This document shows, one piece after another, positions 54,403-62,538 of a stretch of 64,000 nt of DNA. The DNA comes from Desulfocapsa sp. (GTDB lineage Bacteria > Desulfobacterota > Desulfobulbia > Desulfobulbales > Desulfocapsaceae). Each line of letters opens with the position of its first letter. Positions within the stretch are counted from its first letter, which is position 1. The notes beneath the pieces were generated by a model. The model did not search any database. It was not told the DNA's origin and worked only from the letters and a program-made list of their open reading frames with translations. The position numbers and the translations under genes are program-made. The DNA lies in contig JAESPV010000027.1 in NCBI GenBank assembly GCA_016765495.1, positions 248,001-312,000 of the forward strand. Direction: 5' to 3'.

Positions 54403-55059
54403 ATGACTTTAGCAATATTTGATCTCGATCACACTTTACTCAGTGGAGATAGCGATCATGGATGGGGAGACTTTTTAGTTAAAAAAAATCTCGTGGACGG
54501 AGAAGCTTATAAGCTTGCTAATGAAAAATTTTACGATCAATACAAGCAAGGAACGCTGGATATTTATAAATATGCCGAATTTAGCTTTCAAGCTTTAACA
54601 GAACATTCCAAGGAGACACTGGCTGAATTACATGTTGAATTTATGAAAGACGTGATATCTCCAATGATTAGTGAGAAGGCACGATCACTTGTAAATCACC
54701 ATCGGCAACAGGGACATGTCTTATTGGTGATTACAGCAACAAATAGTTTTATATCGCGCCCTATCGTCGATGCTTTTGGAATACCACATCTACTAGCTAC
54801 TGAACCGAAAATAGTAGATGGTCGATATGTGAACTCAATTGAGGGAACGCCCTGTTTTCAGGAAGGAAAAGTTAAGAGACTGCAGGAATGGTTGGATCAG
54901 GAAAACTTCAACCTTGATGGAAGTTACTTTTATAGTGACTCCCATAACGATTGTCCCTTAATGGAACAAGTGACAAATGCTATTGCCGTTGATCCCGATG
55001 AACAACTCAAAAAGATTGCAAAACAAAAAGGTTGGAAAATTATTTCCCTTCTAGAGTAG
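54403..55059 (+). CDS. HAD-superfamily (subfamily IB, SerB-like) phosphatase
   Basis: The 218-residue hydrolase has the nucleophile motif IFDLDHTLLSGDSD, motif II in LLVITATNS, and motif III/IV in YSDSHNDCPLMEQV. GDSDHGW and the helical cap match the group of SerB-like phosphatases that includes phosphoserine and phosphorylated lipid or sugar phosphatases. serC lies elsewhere in the window, but this protein is closer to the generic HAD-IB group, so I do not call it SerB. GGAG five bases before the ATG. Confidence 0.85.
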   Translation: MTLAIFDLDHTLLSGDSDHGWGDFLVKKNLVDGEAYKLANEKFYDQYKQGTLDIYKYAEFSFQALTEHSKETLAELHVEFMKDVISPMISEKARSLVNHHRQQGHVLLVITATNSFISRPIVDAFGIPHLLATEPKIVDGRYVNSIEGTPCFQEGKVKRLQEWLDQENFNLDGSYFYSDSHNDCPLMEQVTNAIAVDPDEQLKKIAKQKGWKIISLLE

Positions 55060-55076
55060 CTGTGTGTCTGCCTACA

Positions 55077-55916
55077 ATGAGTCCAAATAGTATGTTAATA
55101 GCCCATATAAGCGACACCCACATCGCCGGCAAGAACAAGAATGCATATGGAGTTGTTCCTACCGCGGCAAACCTTGAGCTCTGTGTAGCAAATATTAATC
55201 AACTTGCGCCCAATCCAGATCTTGTCCTGGTAACCGGAGATATCACTTGCAATGGTCTTTTAGAAGAATCCAAACGTGCAGCAGCTATTTTAAGAAAGTT
55301 GCGAAGCCCTTACTATATCGTTCCAGGTAATCACGATGATCGTTCCACCCTACTTTCTGCCTTCGGGCAAAATGCATGCCCTGTTGAAAATAACACGTTT
55401 ATTCACTATGTAATTGAAGGATATGATATTCGTTTAATAGCCTTGGATACTTCCAGCCCTGGCCAATCTGGAGGAGAAATTTGTGAAACGAGGCTATCCT
55501 GGCTCGAAGAACAGCTATCTCTCAAAAAGGATAAGGCCACAATACTATTTATGCATCACCCACCTGCAAAGTGTAGAGTTCTTGAAACCGACAAAGATAC
55601 ATTTATCGGCGTAGGTAAGCTTGGCGATCTTATAAAAAAACATCAGAACATTAAGCGAATTCTTTGTGGGCATATTCATATGTCGGCGCACCTCGAATGG
55701 TACGGTACTGTCATAAGTGTCGCACCAAGTATGGGTTTGGAAATAGTACTGGATCTAACGCTTAAACGTCCTTCAGAGTTCACCATGGAAGCGCCAGCCT
55801 ATCAGTTGCATTATTTGACACCTGAAAATAACCTCGTGTCTCATCTTATTACTGTCAAAGACAAAGATGGGCCATATCGGTTCAAAGAATATCCTGAATC
55901 CATGGGTTTACATTAA
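55077..55916 (+). CDS. Calcineurin-like metallophosphoesterase (CpdA/Icc-like)
   Basis: About 279 residues with all metal motifs of the family: AHISDTHIAG, VLVTGDITCNG, YIVPGNHDDRS, FMHHPPAKC and CGHIHMSAH. Close families are 3',5'-cAMP phosphodiesterase CpdA and glycerophosphodiesterases. A cNMP-binding protein is encoded at 27-28 kb, which makes cyclic-nucleotide cleavage plausible but unproven. The start could also be ATG 55092 or TTG 55032; none has a clear Shine-Dalgarno. Confidence 0.85.
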   Translation: MSPNSMLIAHISDTHIAGKNKNAYGVVPTAANLELCVANINQLAPNPDLVLVTGDITCNGLLEESKRAAAILRKLRSPYYIVPGNHDDRSTLLSAFGQNACPVENNTFIHYVIEGYDIRLIALDTSSPGQSGGEICETRLSWLEEQLSLKKDKATILFMHHPPAKCRVLETDKDTFIGVGKLGDLIKKHQNIKRILCGHIHMSAHLEWYGTVISVAPSMGLEIVLDLTLKRPSEFTMEAPAYQLHYLTPENNLVSHLITVKDKDGPYRFKEYPESMGLH

Positions 55917-55935
55917 TGATTTACAGGAATCCTTT

Positions 55936-56424
55936 ATGACCTCCACAAAAGACATCCAACCAATTCTTGTTGCCATTGATTTTTCTGCAGACTCCGAGTC
56001 GGCATTACTCTGGGCATGTACTTACACAAAGTACACAGCTGCTCCCTTGATTATTTTACATATTGTTCACGATCCTGCAGATGCGCCCGGTTTTTATCAC
56101 AATGAAGCAAATGATTGGTTAGAACCAATGGAAGCTGTAGCAAACCGAATGGCCAAGGATTTTATGAAAAAGGTGATCGCAAAACATCCAGATCTATCTC
56201 TCTTACAGGACGCACGCCTGGAGTTCGTTGCAGGTCTCCCCCCTGGGCGTATTGTTGAATTTGCAGAAAAAGAACAAGCACAGCTTATAGTGATTGGCAG
56301 TTGTGGCAGAAGTGGGCTATCCCATATTCTTTTAGGCTCTGTTGCTGAGCGAGTGGCTCAAATCTCCAAAATTCCCGTTGTTATCGTCAAAACACCTGTA
56401 GGTATTGAGGAAAAGCATGAGTAA
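55936..56424 (+). CDS. Universal stress protein (UspA family)
   Basis: A single Usp domain of about 162 residues starting PILVAIDFSADSESALLWA and ending with the ATP-binding loop GSCGRSGLSHILLGSVAERV, so the ATP-binding class. AGGA seven bases before the ATG at 55936 fixes the start; the frame is open upstream but translates the end of the preceding gene. It overlaps the phosphate cotransporter by 8 bp. Confidence 0.92.
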   Translation: MTSTKDIQPILVAIDFSADSESALLWACTYTKYTAAPLIILHIVHDPADAPGFYHNEANDWLEPMEAVANRMAKDFMKKVIAKHPDLSLLQDARLEFVAGLPPGRIVEFAEKEQAQLIVIGSCGRSGLSHILLGSVAERVAQISKIPVVIVKTPVGIEEKHE

Positions 56425-58123
56425 TCCTTTAATCAGCCTTGAGTTATGGGGGGGGCTATTTGGCGGTCTTGCACTCTTCCTGTTCGGCATGGATATAATG
56501 ACCAAGGCCTTAAAACTCACGGCTGGCGATCATATGAAAGACCTGCTTGCCCGGTTTACCCGCAATCGTTTCGTTGGAGCCGGGATGGGTGCTATAATAA
56601 CGTCAATTGTACAATCATCATCGGTGACCACTGTTCTTTTGGTTGGTTTTATCTCTGCCGGGATCATGTCCATGTCGCAGAGTATCCCCGTTATAATAGG
56701 TGCAAATATTGGCACAACTGTCACGGCACAGATTCTTGCGTTTAAAGTCACGAAACTTGCCCTGATATTAATCGCTGTTGGTTTTTTTCTCTCCCTTATC
56801 GCAAAGAAAGGCTACTGGCGACAATATGGTTTAATGATACTTGGCCTCGGCCTGGTTTTTTACGGCATGAGTGTCATGAGCGAAGGCATGAAGCCACTGC
56901 GTTCATACGAACCATTTATCAGCTTTATGATTACTCTTAAAAGCCCATTAATAGCAGTTATAATTGGTGCTGTCTTTACGGCTGTTATACAATCATCCTC
57001 TGCGACAGCAGGTATCATGATAGTTATGGCTGGTCAGGGGTTAATCGGTCTTGAGCCTGCAATAGCGCTCATACTTGGTTCTAACATTGGTACCTGTGTC
57101 ACTGCAGGTCTTGCCTCAATTGGGAAACCCCGTGAGGCTGTACGCACTGCAGTTGTGCATACACTATTCAATATAACCGGCGCCCTGCTCTGGGTTGCCT
57201 TTATCCCACAACTTGCCGATATTGCCCGGTGGATTTCTCCCGTACACAATGAATTGAACGGACTGGCTCGCCTGGCTGCGGAATCTCCTCGGCAGATTGC
57301 AAATGTTCATACTGTTTTTAATATGGTTAATGCCTGTATCTTTATTGGTTTTACAACTCAGATGGCCAGGCTTGTTGAATGGCTGGTTCCCGACAAACCT
57401 ATTCGTGTAGACGAAGATCTTTTGCCCAAATATCTTGATGAATCCTTGTTGACAACCCCATCAATTGCCCTTGAAGCAACGAGTCGTGAAATTGCCAGAA
57501 TGGGGGCCTTCACCAGAAATATGGTAGCCGAGTCCATGCCTCTTGCGCTCACCGGAAATAAACTTGAAGTGAAGAAAATTACGGCAAAAGATAAAATTAT
57601 AGATAGCTTATATTATCATATAATTGAATATCTTAGAATGATCAGCTCCAGTGATCTGTCCAGCTCACAATCAAAACGACTGGTAAACTTAATCCAGACA
57701 GCAAATGGGTTAGAGCGAATCGGTGATATAATTGCCACAGACCTTGTTGTTTCTTCGACCAAGCGTATTAACGAAAATGTCATCGCCAGTGAACAAACTG
57801 TCAAAGTTCTGATGAGTTTTCACAATGAAGTTGTTAAGGCACTTGATAGTGTCCTTAAGGCAGTATCCAATGGAGATAAAAAACTTGCCAAAAATGTAAA
57901 GTCCATAAAGGATGATGTTGCAAGAATGAATAAAGAAATCACTCGACATAAGATTCTTCGTTTGACTGCAGATGCCCCCAATCGCATTTCAACCTATGCT
58001 CGTGAAGTTGAAGTCGTGGATATTTTTGATAATATATTTCGTATTGTCCGCCGTATCTCACGCCTTCAAGCACCCCCTAAAAAGAATTCTTCTAAAAACG
58101 ATTCGACAGAAGTGACTGAATAA
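56417..58123 (+). CDS. Na+/phosphate cotransporter family protein with PhoU-like C-terminal domain
   Basis: About 568 residues. The N-terminal part is hydrophobic with two inverted repeats, each with the QSSS signature (IVQSSSVTTVLLVGF and VIQSSSATAGIMIVM) and a following GANIGTTVTA or GSNIGTCVTA. These mark the NptA/PhoU-like Na/Pi cotransporters (SLC34 group). The cytoplasmic C-terminal 200 residues are helical and PhoU-like, with ANGLERIGDIIATDL. It would bring in phosphate with sodium. GAGG six bases before the ATG at 56417. Co-transcribed with the Usp gene. Confidence 0.9.
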   Translation: MSNPLISLELWGGLFGGLALFLFGMDIMTKALKLTAGDHMKDLLARFTRNRFVGAGMGAIITSIVQSSSVTTVLLVGFISAGIMSMSQSIPVIIGANIGTTVTAQILAFKVTKLALILIAVGFFLSLIAKKGYWRQYGLMILGLGLVFYGMSVMSEGMKPLRSYEPFISFMITLKSPLIAVIIGAVFTAVIQSSSATAGIMIVMAGQGLIGLEPAIALILGSNIGTCVTAGLASIGKPREAVRTAVVHTLFNITGALLWVAFIPQLADIARWISPVHNELNGLARLAAESPRQIANVHTVFNMVNACIFIGFTTQMARLVEWLVPDKPIRVDEDLLPKYLDESLLTTPSIALEATSREIARMGAFTRNMVAESMPLALTGNKLEVKKITAKDKIIDSLYYHIIEYLRMISSSDLSSSQSKRLVNLIQTANGLERIGDIIATDLVVSSTKRINENVIASEQTVKVLMSFHNEVVKALDSVLKAVSNGDKKLAKNVKSIKDDVARMNKEITRHKILRLTADAPNRISTYAREVEVVDIFDNIFRIVRRISRLQAPPKKNSSKNDSTEVTE

Positions 58124-58180
58124 GCCCTCCCTTTCACTTTTTATGGAAAAATGGTAGAAGGATGCTTTCAATAATTTATG

Positions 58181-58243
58181 TAAGGAATGCACACGCGATA
58201 TCTTGGGTAAGTAAGATGTTCGGGGTGTTTAGTGTACGTTCCT
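58181..58243. repeat. Dispersed palindromic element, degenerate copy C
   Basis: AGGAATGCACAC (from 58183) and GTGTACGTTCCT (58232-58243) pair with two non-Watson-Crick positions around a long loop. The right arm is the complement of AGGAACGTACAC of copies A and B. A further ACGTTCC lies at 58261. It sits in the gap between the phosphate transporter and purB. Confidence 0.55.
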
Positions 58244-58313
58244 AATGCGGTAAACTTATTACGTTCCCATTCCTAAGCAAAATTTTCCGATATATTCGAA
58301 ATTGGAGTTAAGT

Positions 58314-59759
58314 ATGAATAGAGACATTTACCAGGAACCCCTTGTCAGTCGCTATACCAGTCGTGATATGCAGGAGCTTTTCTCTGAAAAGACAAAGTTC
58401 ACCACCTGGAGACGCTGTTGGCTTGCTCTCGCTGAGGCTCAGTATGAATTAGGGTTGACGGATATTATCACCCCGGAAATGCTTAATGAGATGCGGGCAA
58501 ATATAGACAATATTGATTTTGATGTTGCGGCTGCCAAGGAAAAAGAAATTCGACATGATGTTATGGCACATGTGTATGAGTTTGGAACAAAGTGTCCAAA
58601 AGCTACTGGTATCATTCACCTTGGCGCAACTTCTCAGTTTGTTGTATGTAATACAGATCTTATTATTCAGAAGAAAGCCTTTGATCTTATTCGTAAAGCT
58701 GTATTGAAGGTGGTCTCTAATCTGGCAAAATTCTGTCTTGAACATAAAGACCTGGCAACCCTTGGATTCACCCATTACCAACCCGCTCAACCAACCACGG
58801 TTGGTAAACGAAACACCCTTTATATTCAAGATCTTGTTATGGATCTTGAATATATTGACGCCTTTCTGGGTCAAGTGAAAGCACGTGGAGCGAAGGGAAC
58901 GGTTGGGACTCAGGCCACATTTTTGGAACTTTTCCACGGTGACAATGAAAAGGTGAGAGAGCTGGATAGGCTTGTTTCTCAAAAACTCGGTTTTGATAAG
59001 GTTTTTGAAGTTACCGGGCAAACGTATCCCAGAAAACTAGATATGAAACTTGCCGAAACTCTGGCAGGAATTGGAGCATCGGCCCATAAGTTTGCCGTGG
59101 ATTTACGATTACTTTCAAACTTAAAAGTTCAGGAAGAGCCTTTTGCAAAAAAACAGACTGGATCTTCTGCCATGGCCTATAAGCGTAACCCCATGCGTTC
59201 TGAAAGAATGACCGGTCTCTCCCGAAAACTAATGGGGCTTCCTGCAGACTTTGCAGCAACTTTTTCCAATCAGTGGTTTGAGCGCACTTTAGATGATTCT
59301 GCCATTAGAAGGATGGACATTCCCCAGGCCTTTCTTCTGACAGATGCAATATTAAAGCTTTACGTGAACATATCAAGCCAACTGGTCGTATTTCCAAAGC
59401 AGATAGAGCGCCATCTTCGTATGGAACTCCCCTTCATGTCCACTGAAAAAATCCTTATGGAGGCTGTGAAAAAAGGAGAAAGCAGGCAGGAGATGCACGA
59501 GGTTGTTAAGGAACATTCCCTTGCCGCCGGTAAAGTTGTTAAAGAGGAAGGCCTTGACAATGACCTCCTTCAACGTCTGGCAGATGACGAGCGCCTCCCC
59601 TTCTCTCTTGAGGATCTGTTGGATCTTGTCGGAGACTACGGCCAGTTTACCGGAAGAGCTTCAGCCCAAACCGATGAATACATACTGGAAGTAATTGTTC
59701 CCTTACTTGCTGCCCGTGAAAGCCAGATGGGTGAAGTAGATTCTTCCCTCTCTGTGTAG
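58314..59759 (+). CDS. purB: Adenylosuccinate lyase
   Basis: PurB cleaves SAICAR and adenylosuccinate in purine synthesis. The 481-residue protein carries REIRHDVMAHVYEFG-like DVMAHVYEFG, HLGATSQFV, THYQPAQPTTVGKR, KGTVGTQATFLELF and the signature GSSAMAYKRNPMRSE with the catalytic Ser. GGAG six bases before the ATG at 58314 sets the start; the in-frame TTG at 58302 lies within the ribosome site. It is of the eukaryote-like, longer PurB type. Confidence 0.95.
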   Translation: MNRDIYQEPLVSRYTSRDMQELFSEKTKFTTWRRCWLALAEAQYELGLTDIITPEMLNEMRANIDNIDFDVAAAKEKEIRHDVMAHVYEFGTKCPKATGIIHLGATSQFVVCNTDLIIQKKAFDLIRKAVLKVVSNLAKFCLEHKDLATLGFTHYQPAQPTTVGKRNTLYIQDLVMDLEYIDAFLGQVKARGAKGTVGTQATFLELFHGDNEKVRELDRLVSQKLGFDKVFEVTGQTYPRKLDMKLAETLAGIGASAHKFAVDLRLLSNLKVQEEPFAKKQTGSSAMAYKRNPMRSERMTGLSRKLMGLPADFAATFSNQWFERTLDDSAIRRMDIPQAFLLTDAILKLYVNISSQLVVFPKQIERHLRMELPFMSTEKILMEAVKKGESRQEMHEVVKEHSLAAGKVVKEEGLDNDLLQRLADDERLPFSLEDLLDLVGDYGQFTGRASAQTDEYILEVIVPLLAARESQMGEVDSSLSV

Positions 59760-59795
59760 CTTCACACGTAACCTTTAGACACAAGCGTTATCTAC

Positions 59796-61379
59796 ATGAT
59801 ACTAGAGTCTCTTTATCTACGAATTGATCCGGCAAGGTACCACTTTTTAAAGTTTATTCTTGAGGCGTACGATGGTCTCTGTCTTTTATCAACGGTACCC
59901 GACAAGAAAGGCTGTGTTTGCATTCGCTACTCAAAAGAACAGGATGAGATTCTCCTTGCTCTGCTCAGCAGCCTTGCAAGCTCACTAAAACCAGGCTCTT
60001 TACCTTCAAAACGTACCAATAAAACACCAATGTCCTCACAGCTTTTCTTTATAAAAACATTTGGATGTCAGATGAACGAACGTGACTCTGAGATCATGGC
60101 TCAACTCCTTTCAGAAAAGGGATATATTGAAACCGGAGAGTCCGATGATGCCGATCTCATTATCCTTAACACCTGCTCCATCAGGGCCAAAGCTGAGCAA
60201 AAGGTCATGAGTCTCCTGGGAGTTTTGCGCAAACATAAAAAACGTAATCCCAACCTGAAGATCTGTGTTGCAGGTTGCGTCGCCCAGCAGGAAGGCGAAC
60301 AGATCATTAAAAGAATGCCCCATGTTGATTTGGTCGTTGGTACACAAAACATCTACGAACTGGCAGAACTTCTCGAGGATATAGGAAAACCATCGGTACT
60401 CACGGAGCTAACCGATGATTACAGCATCCCCGCCTTTATCCCCAACTTGAACCGGGCAGGTGAATCAGGTGCTCAGGCAATAGTTTACAAAAAGTTTCTT
60501 ACCATCATGCAGGGTTGTAACAATTTCTGTACTTACTGCGTTGTTCCCTTTACAAGAGGGAGGGAAGTATCTCGGAGTGTCGAGCATATACTAAAAGAAG
60601 CTCATGCTCTTGTTGAGGGAGGAGTCAAGGAAATCACCCTGCTTGGCCAAAACGTCAACTCCTACGGAAAAACCAATAGTGTATCTGCTGAAGATGAGTC
60701 CTATGCTTTCAGTAAACTTTTACGTGCAGTCGCAAAAGTACCTGGATTGGAACGTCTTCGTTTTACGACTTCCAACCCTAAAGACCTCTCAGATGACCTG
60801 ATGCGTTGCTTTGCCGAAGTGGACATTCTCTGCCCACAGTTTCATTTACCGGTCCAATCGGGTTCTAACAGCATTCTGTCTCGCATGAACCGGAAGTATA
60901 CACGGGAGCTTTATCTGGAAAAAGTTGCCGCCCTTCGTTCTTATTGTCCTGAAATTGCCATTACAACAGATATGATAATAGGATTCCCTGGGGAAACCGA
61001 CCAGGATTTCGAAGAAACAATGTCACTTCTGGAAGAGGTTTACTATCACGGTTCCTATTCTTTCAAATATTCTGATCGCCCCGGTACTCGCTCAGAGGCG
61101 TTTGAAGACAAGGTTGAGGAGTCAATCAAATCTGCAAGACTCCTCAGATTTCAAACCAGACAGGATGAAATAAGCCTGGAACACAATAAAAGGTATATTG
61201 GTAAAAAACTTTCAATAATGATTGAAAAGTCCGGGAAAAAGTCACTTATTGGCCGTACTGAAACAAATCACCTTGTTCATATTCCTGATACTGTGTGCAA
61301 ATGTAAGCCAGGTGACCTGAAGACAGCTGTAATTGTTCACGCCGGGCATCATTCCCTGAGAGGAACGCTGCAGGATTAG
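59796..61379 (+). CDS. miaB: tRNA-2-methylthio-N6-dimethylallyladenosine synthase with N-terminal DUF4911-like extension
   Basis: MiaB inserts a methylthio group into i6A37, the product of MiaA. From about residue 79 (MSSQLFFIKTFGCQMNERDSE cut to FFIKTFGCQMNERDSE) the protein is a normal MiaB. It has N-terminal cluster Cys in FGCQM, LNTCSIRA and VAGCVAQQEG; radical SAM CNNFCTYCVVPFTRGRE; and a TRAM domain near the end. Total length is 527 rather than about 445 because of an extra 78-residue N-terminal domain (YLRIDPARYHFLKFILEAYDGL cut to YHFLKFILEAYDG). This extension resembles DUF4911, often a separate small gene beside miaB in Desulfobacterota. No ribosome site precedes the internal ATG at 60030, so the fusion appears genuine. 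Confidence 0.92.
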   Translation: MILESLYLRIDPARYHFLKFILEAYDGLCLLSTVPDKKGCVCIRYSKEQDEILLALLSSLASSLKPGSLPSKRTNKTPMSSQLFFIKTFGCQMNERDSEIMAQLLSEKGYIETGESDDADLIILNTCSIRAKAEQKVMSLLGVLRKHKKRNPNLKICVAGCVAQQEGEQIIKRMPHVDLVVGTQNIYELAELLEDIGKPSVLTELTDDYSIPAFIPNLNRAGESGAQAIVYKKFLTIMQGCNNFCTYCVVPFTRGREVSRSVEHILKEAHALVEGGVKEITLLGQNVNSYGKTNSVSAEDESYAFSKLLRAVAKVPGLERLRFTTSNPKDLSDDLMRCFAEVDILCPQFHLPVQSGSNSILSRMNRKYTRELYLEKVAALRSYCPEIAITTDMIIGFPGETDQDFEETMSLLEEVYYHGSYSFKYSDRPGTRSEAFEDKVEESIKSARLLRFQTRQDEISLEHNKRYIGKKLSIMIEKSGKKSLIGRTETNHLVHIPDTVCKCKPGDLKTAVIVHAGHHSLRGTLQD

Positions 61380-61418
61380 TTGATATTGTCTGACCTACAT
61401 GTCTCCCCGATAAAAGAA

Positions 61419-62378
61419 ATGAACATTCTAAAGGTTTTCACCTTTCCATCTAGAAATCTTATCTATGTGATTCCCTTTATCATTCTCCTGGCGTTGGTCT
61501 GCGGCCTGTTTGTTGATACCTCTTCCCTTAAAAATCTGCTACTACCGGTTGCAATGCTTACTGTTTTTCCAGCAATGATCGGATTTCAGCCCCGGGAATT
61601 ACTCAAACTCACCGACATACGACTTCTAAGCGCAAACCTGCTCCTTAACTTTATAGCCCTCCCCTTGTCTGCATTGCTGATTGGCATGATATTGCTGGAA
61701 CCCTGGCCGGAATTGCGCCTTGGTCTACTCATTATCAGTGTTGTTCCTGGAGGGAATATGGCCGTGGCTTTTACAATGCTTTTTAAGGGAAATGTAGAAG
61801 TCTCCTTAAAGCTCAGTACCATGAATTTGCTCCTCGGTTCTCTGCTGGCTCCTCTCTATCTTTATATTCTGGCCGGCACACTAGTTGAAATTGCCCCGTA
61901 CCATATCGGAAAAACCATTGGACTGATTGTTCTTGTACCACTTTGCGCAGGAGTAATAGTTTACAATTTTCTCTTGAAACGATTTGGCCGGGAACATTTT
62001 AAACGGGAAATAAAACCTCTGCTCCCGGCATTTAGTGTTTGGGGCTTGATATATCTTGTGTTTACAAGTGTGAGTGTGAAAGCGGAGATGATTTTTAGTT
62101 ATCCTGAACTTGTTATTCAGGCACTTTCCAGTCTGTTGCTCTGGTACTCCATCATTTTCATATTATGCATAAGTATTGGCCGCTATTTTTTCTCTCATAA
62201 AGATGCAATAAGCCTGCTCCTGAATGTGGAATTACGAAATCTTCCAATCTGTATGGGGCTCGCTGTTACGGCTTTCCCTCCTCAAACAGCAATGATGGTA
62301 GCTCTTGCATTTCTTTTTCAGCAACAGCTTGCTCTCTGGGTTTTGAAGCTTGATCAAAGGTATCGCTTGCTGGGATAG
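61419..62378 (+). CDS. Bile acid:sodium symporter / arsenite-efflux (BASS/ACR3) superfamily transporter
   Basis: About 319 residues with roughly nine to ten hydrophobic segments. Family features are the SVVPGGNMAVAFTMLFKGNV and LKLSTMNLLLGSLLAPLYLY stretches, and a late RNLPICMGLAVTAFPP. The substrate cannot be given: relatives carry bile acids, pantoate or other organic anions, or export arsenite. No ars genes are adjacent. The frame is open from a TTG at 61380 immediately after the miaB stop, but the first recognisable residues follow the ATG at 61419. Confidence 0.75.
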   Translation: MNILKVFTFPSRNLIYVIPFIILLALVCGLFVDTSSLKNLLLPVAMLTVFPAMIGFQPRELLKLTDIRLLSANLLLNFIALPLSALLIGMILLEPWPELRLGLLIISVVPGGNMAVAFTMLFKGNVEVSLKLSTMNLLLGSLLAPLYLYILAGTLVEIAPYHIGKTIGLIVLVPLCAGVIVYNFLLKRFGREHFKREIKPLLPAFSVWGLIYLVFTSVSVKAEMIFSYPELVIQALSSLLLWYSIIFILCISIGRYFFSHKDAISLLLNVELRNLPICMGLAVTAFPPQTAMMVALAFLFQQQLALWVLKLDQRYRLLG

Positions 62379-62538
62379 TCGTATCACTGGAATTTGGCGG
62401 TTCAATAGCAGACTGTTTCTTTCCAGCAGGTTTTTGGATCTTTTCTTTTGTGATAATTCAGATTATTGTGATCCACCAATTTGATGACCTTATTTCATAT
62501 CTTCCAAAGATACAATCTACTACTACAGGAATATAACC

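Noticed and set aside
58449-59021. Reverse-strand frame of 190 codons inside purB
   Set aside because: purB is unambiguous on the forward strand; the antisense frame has no features.
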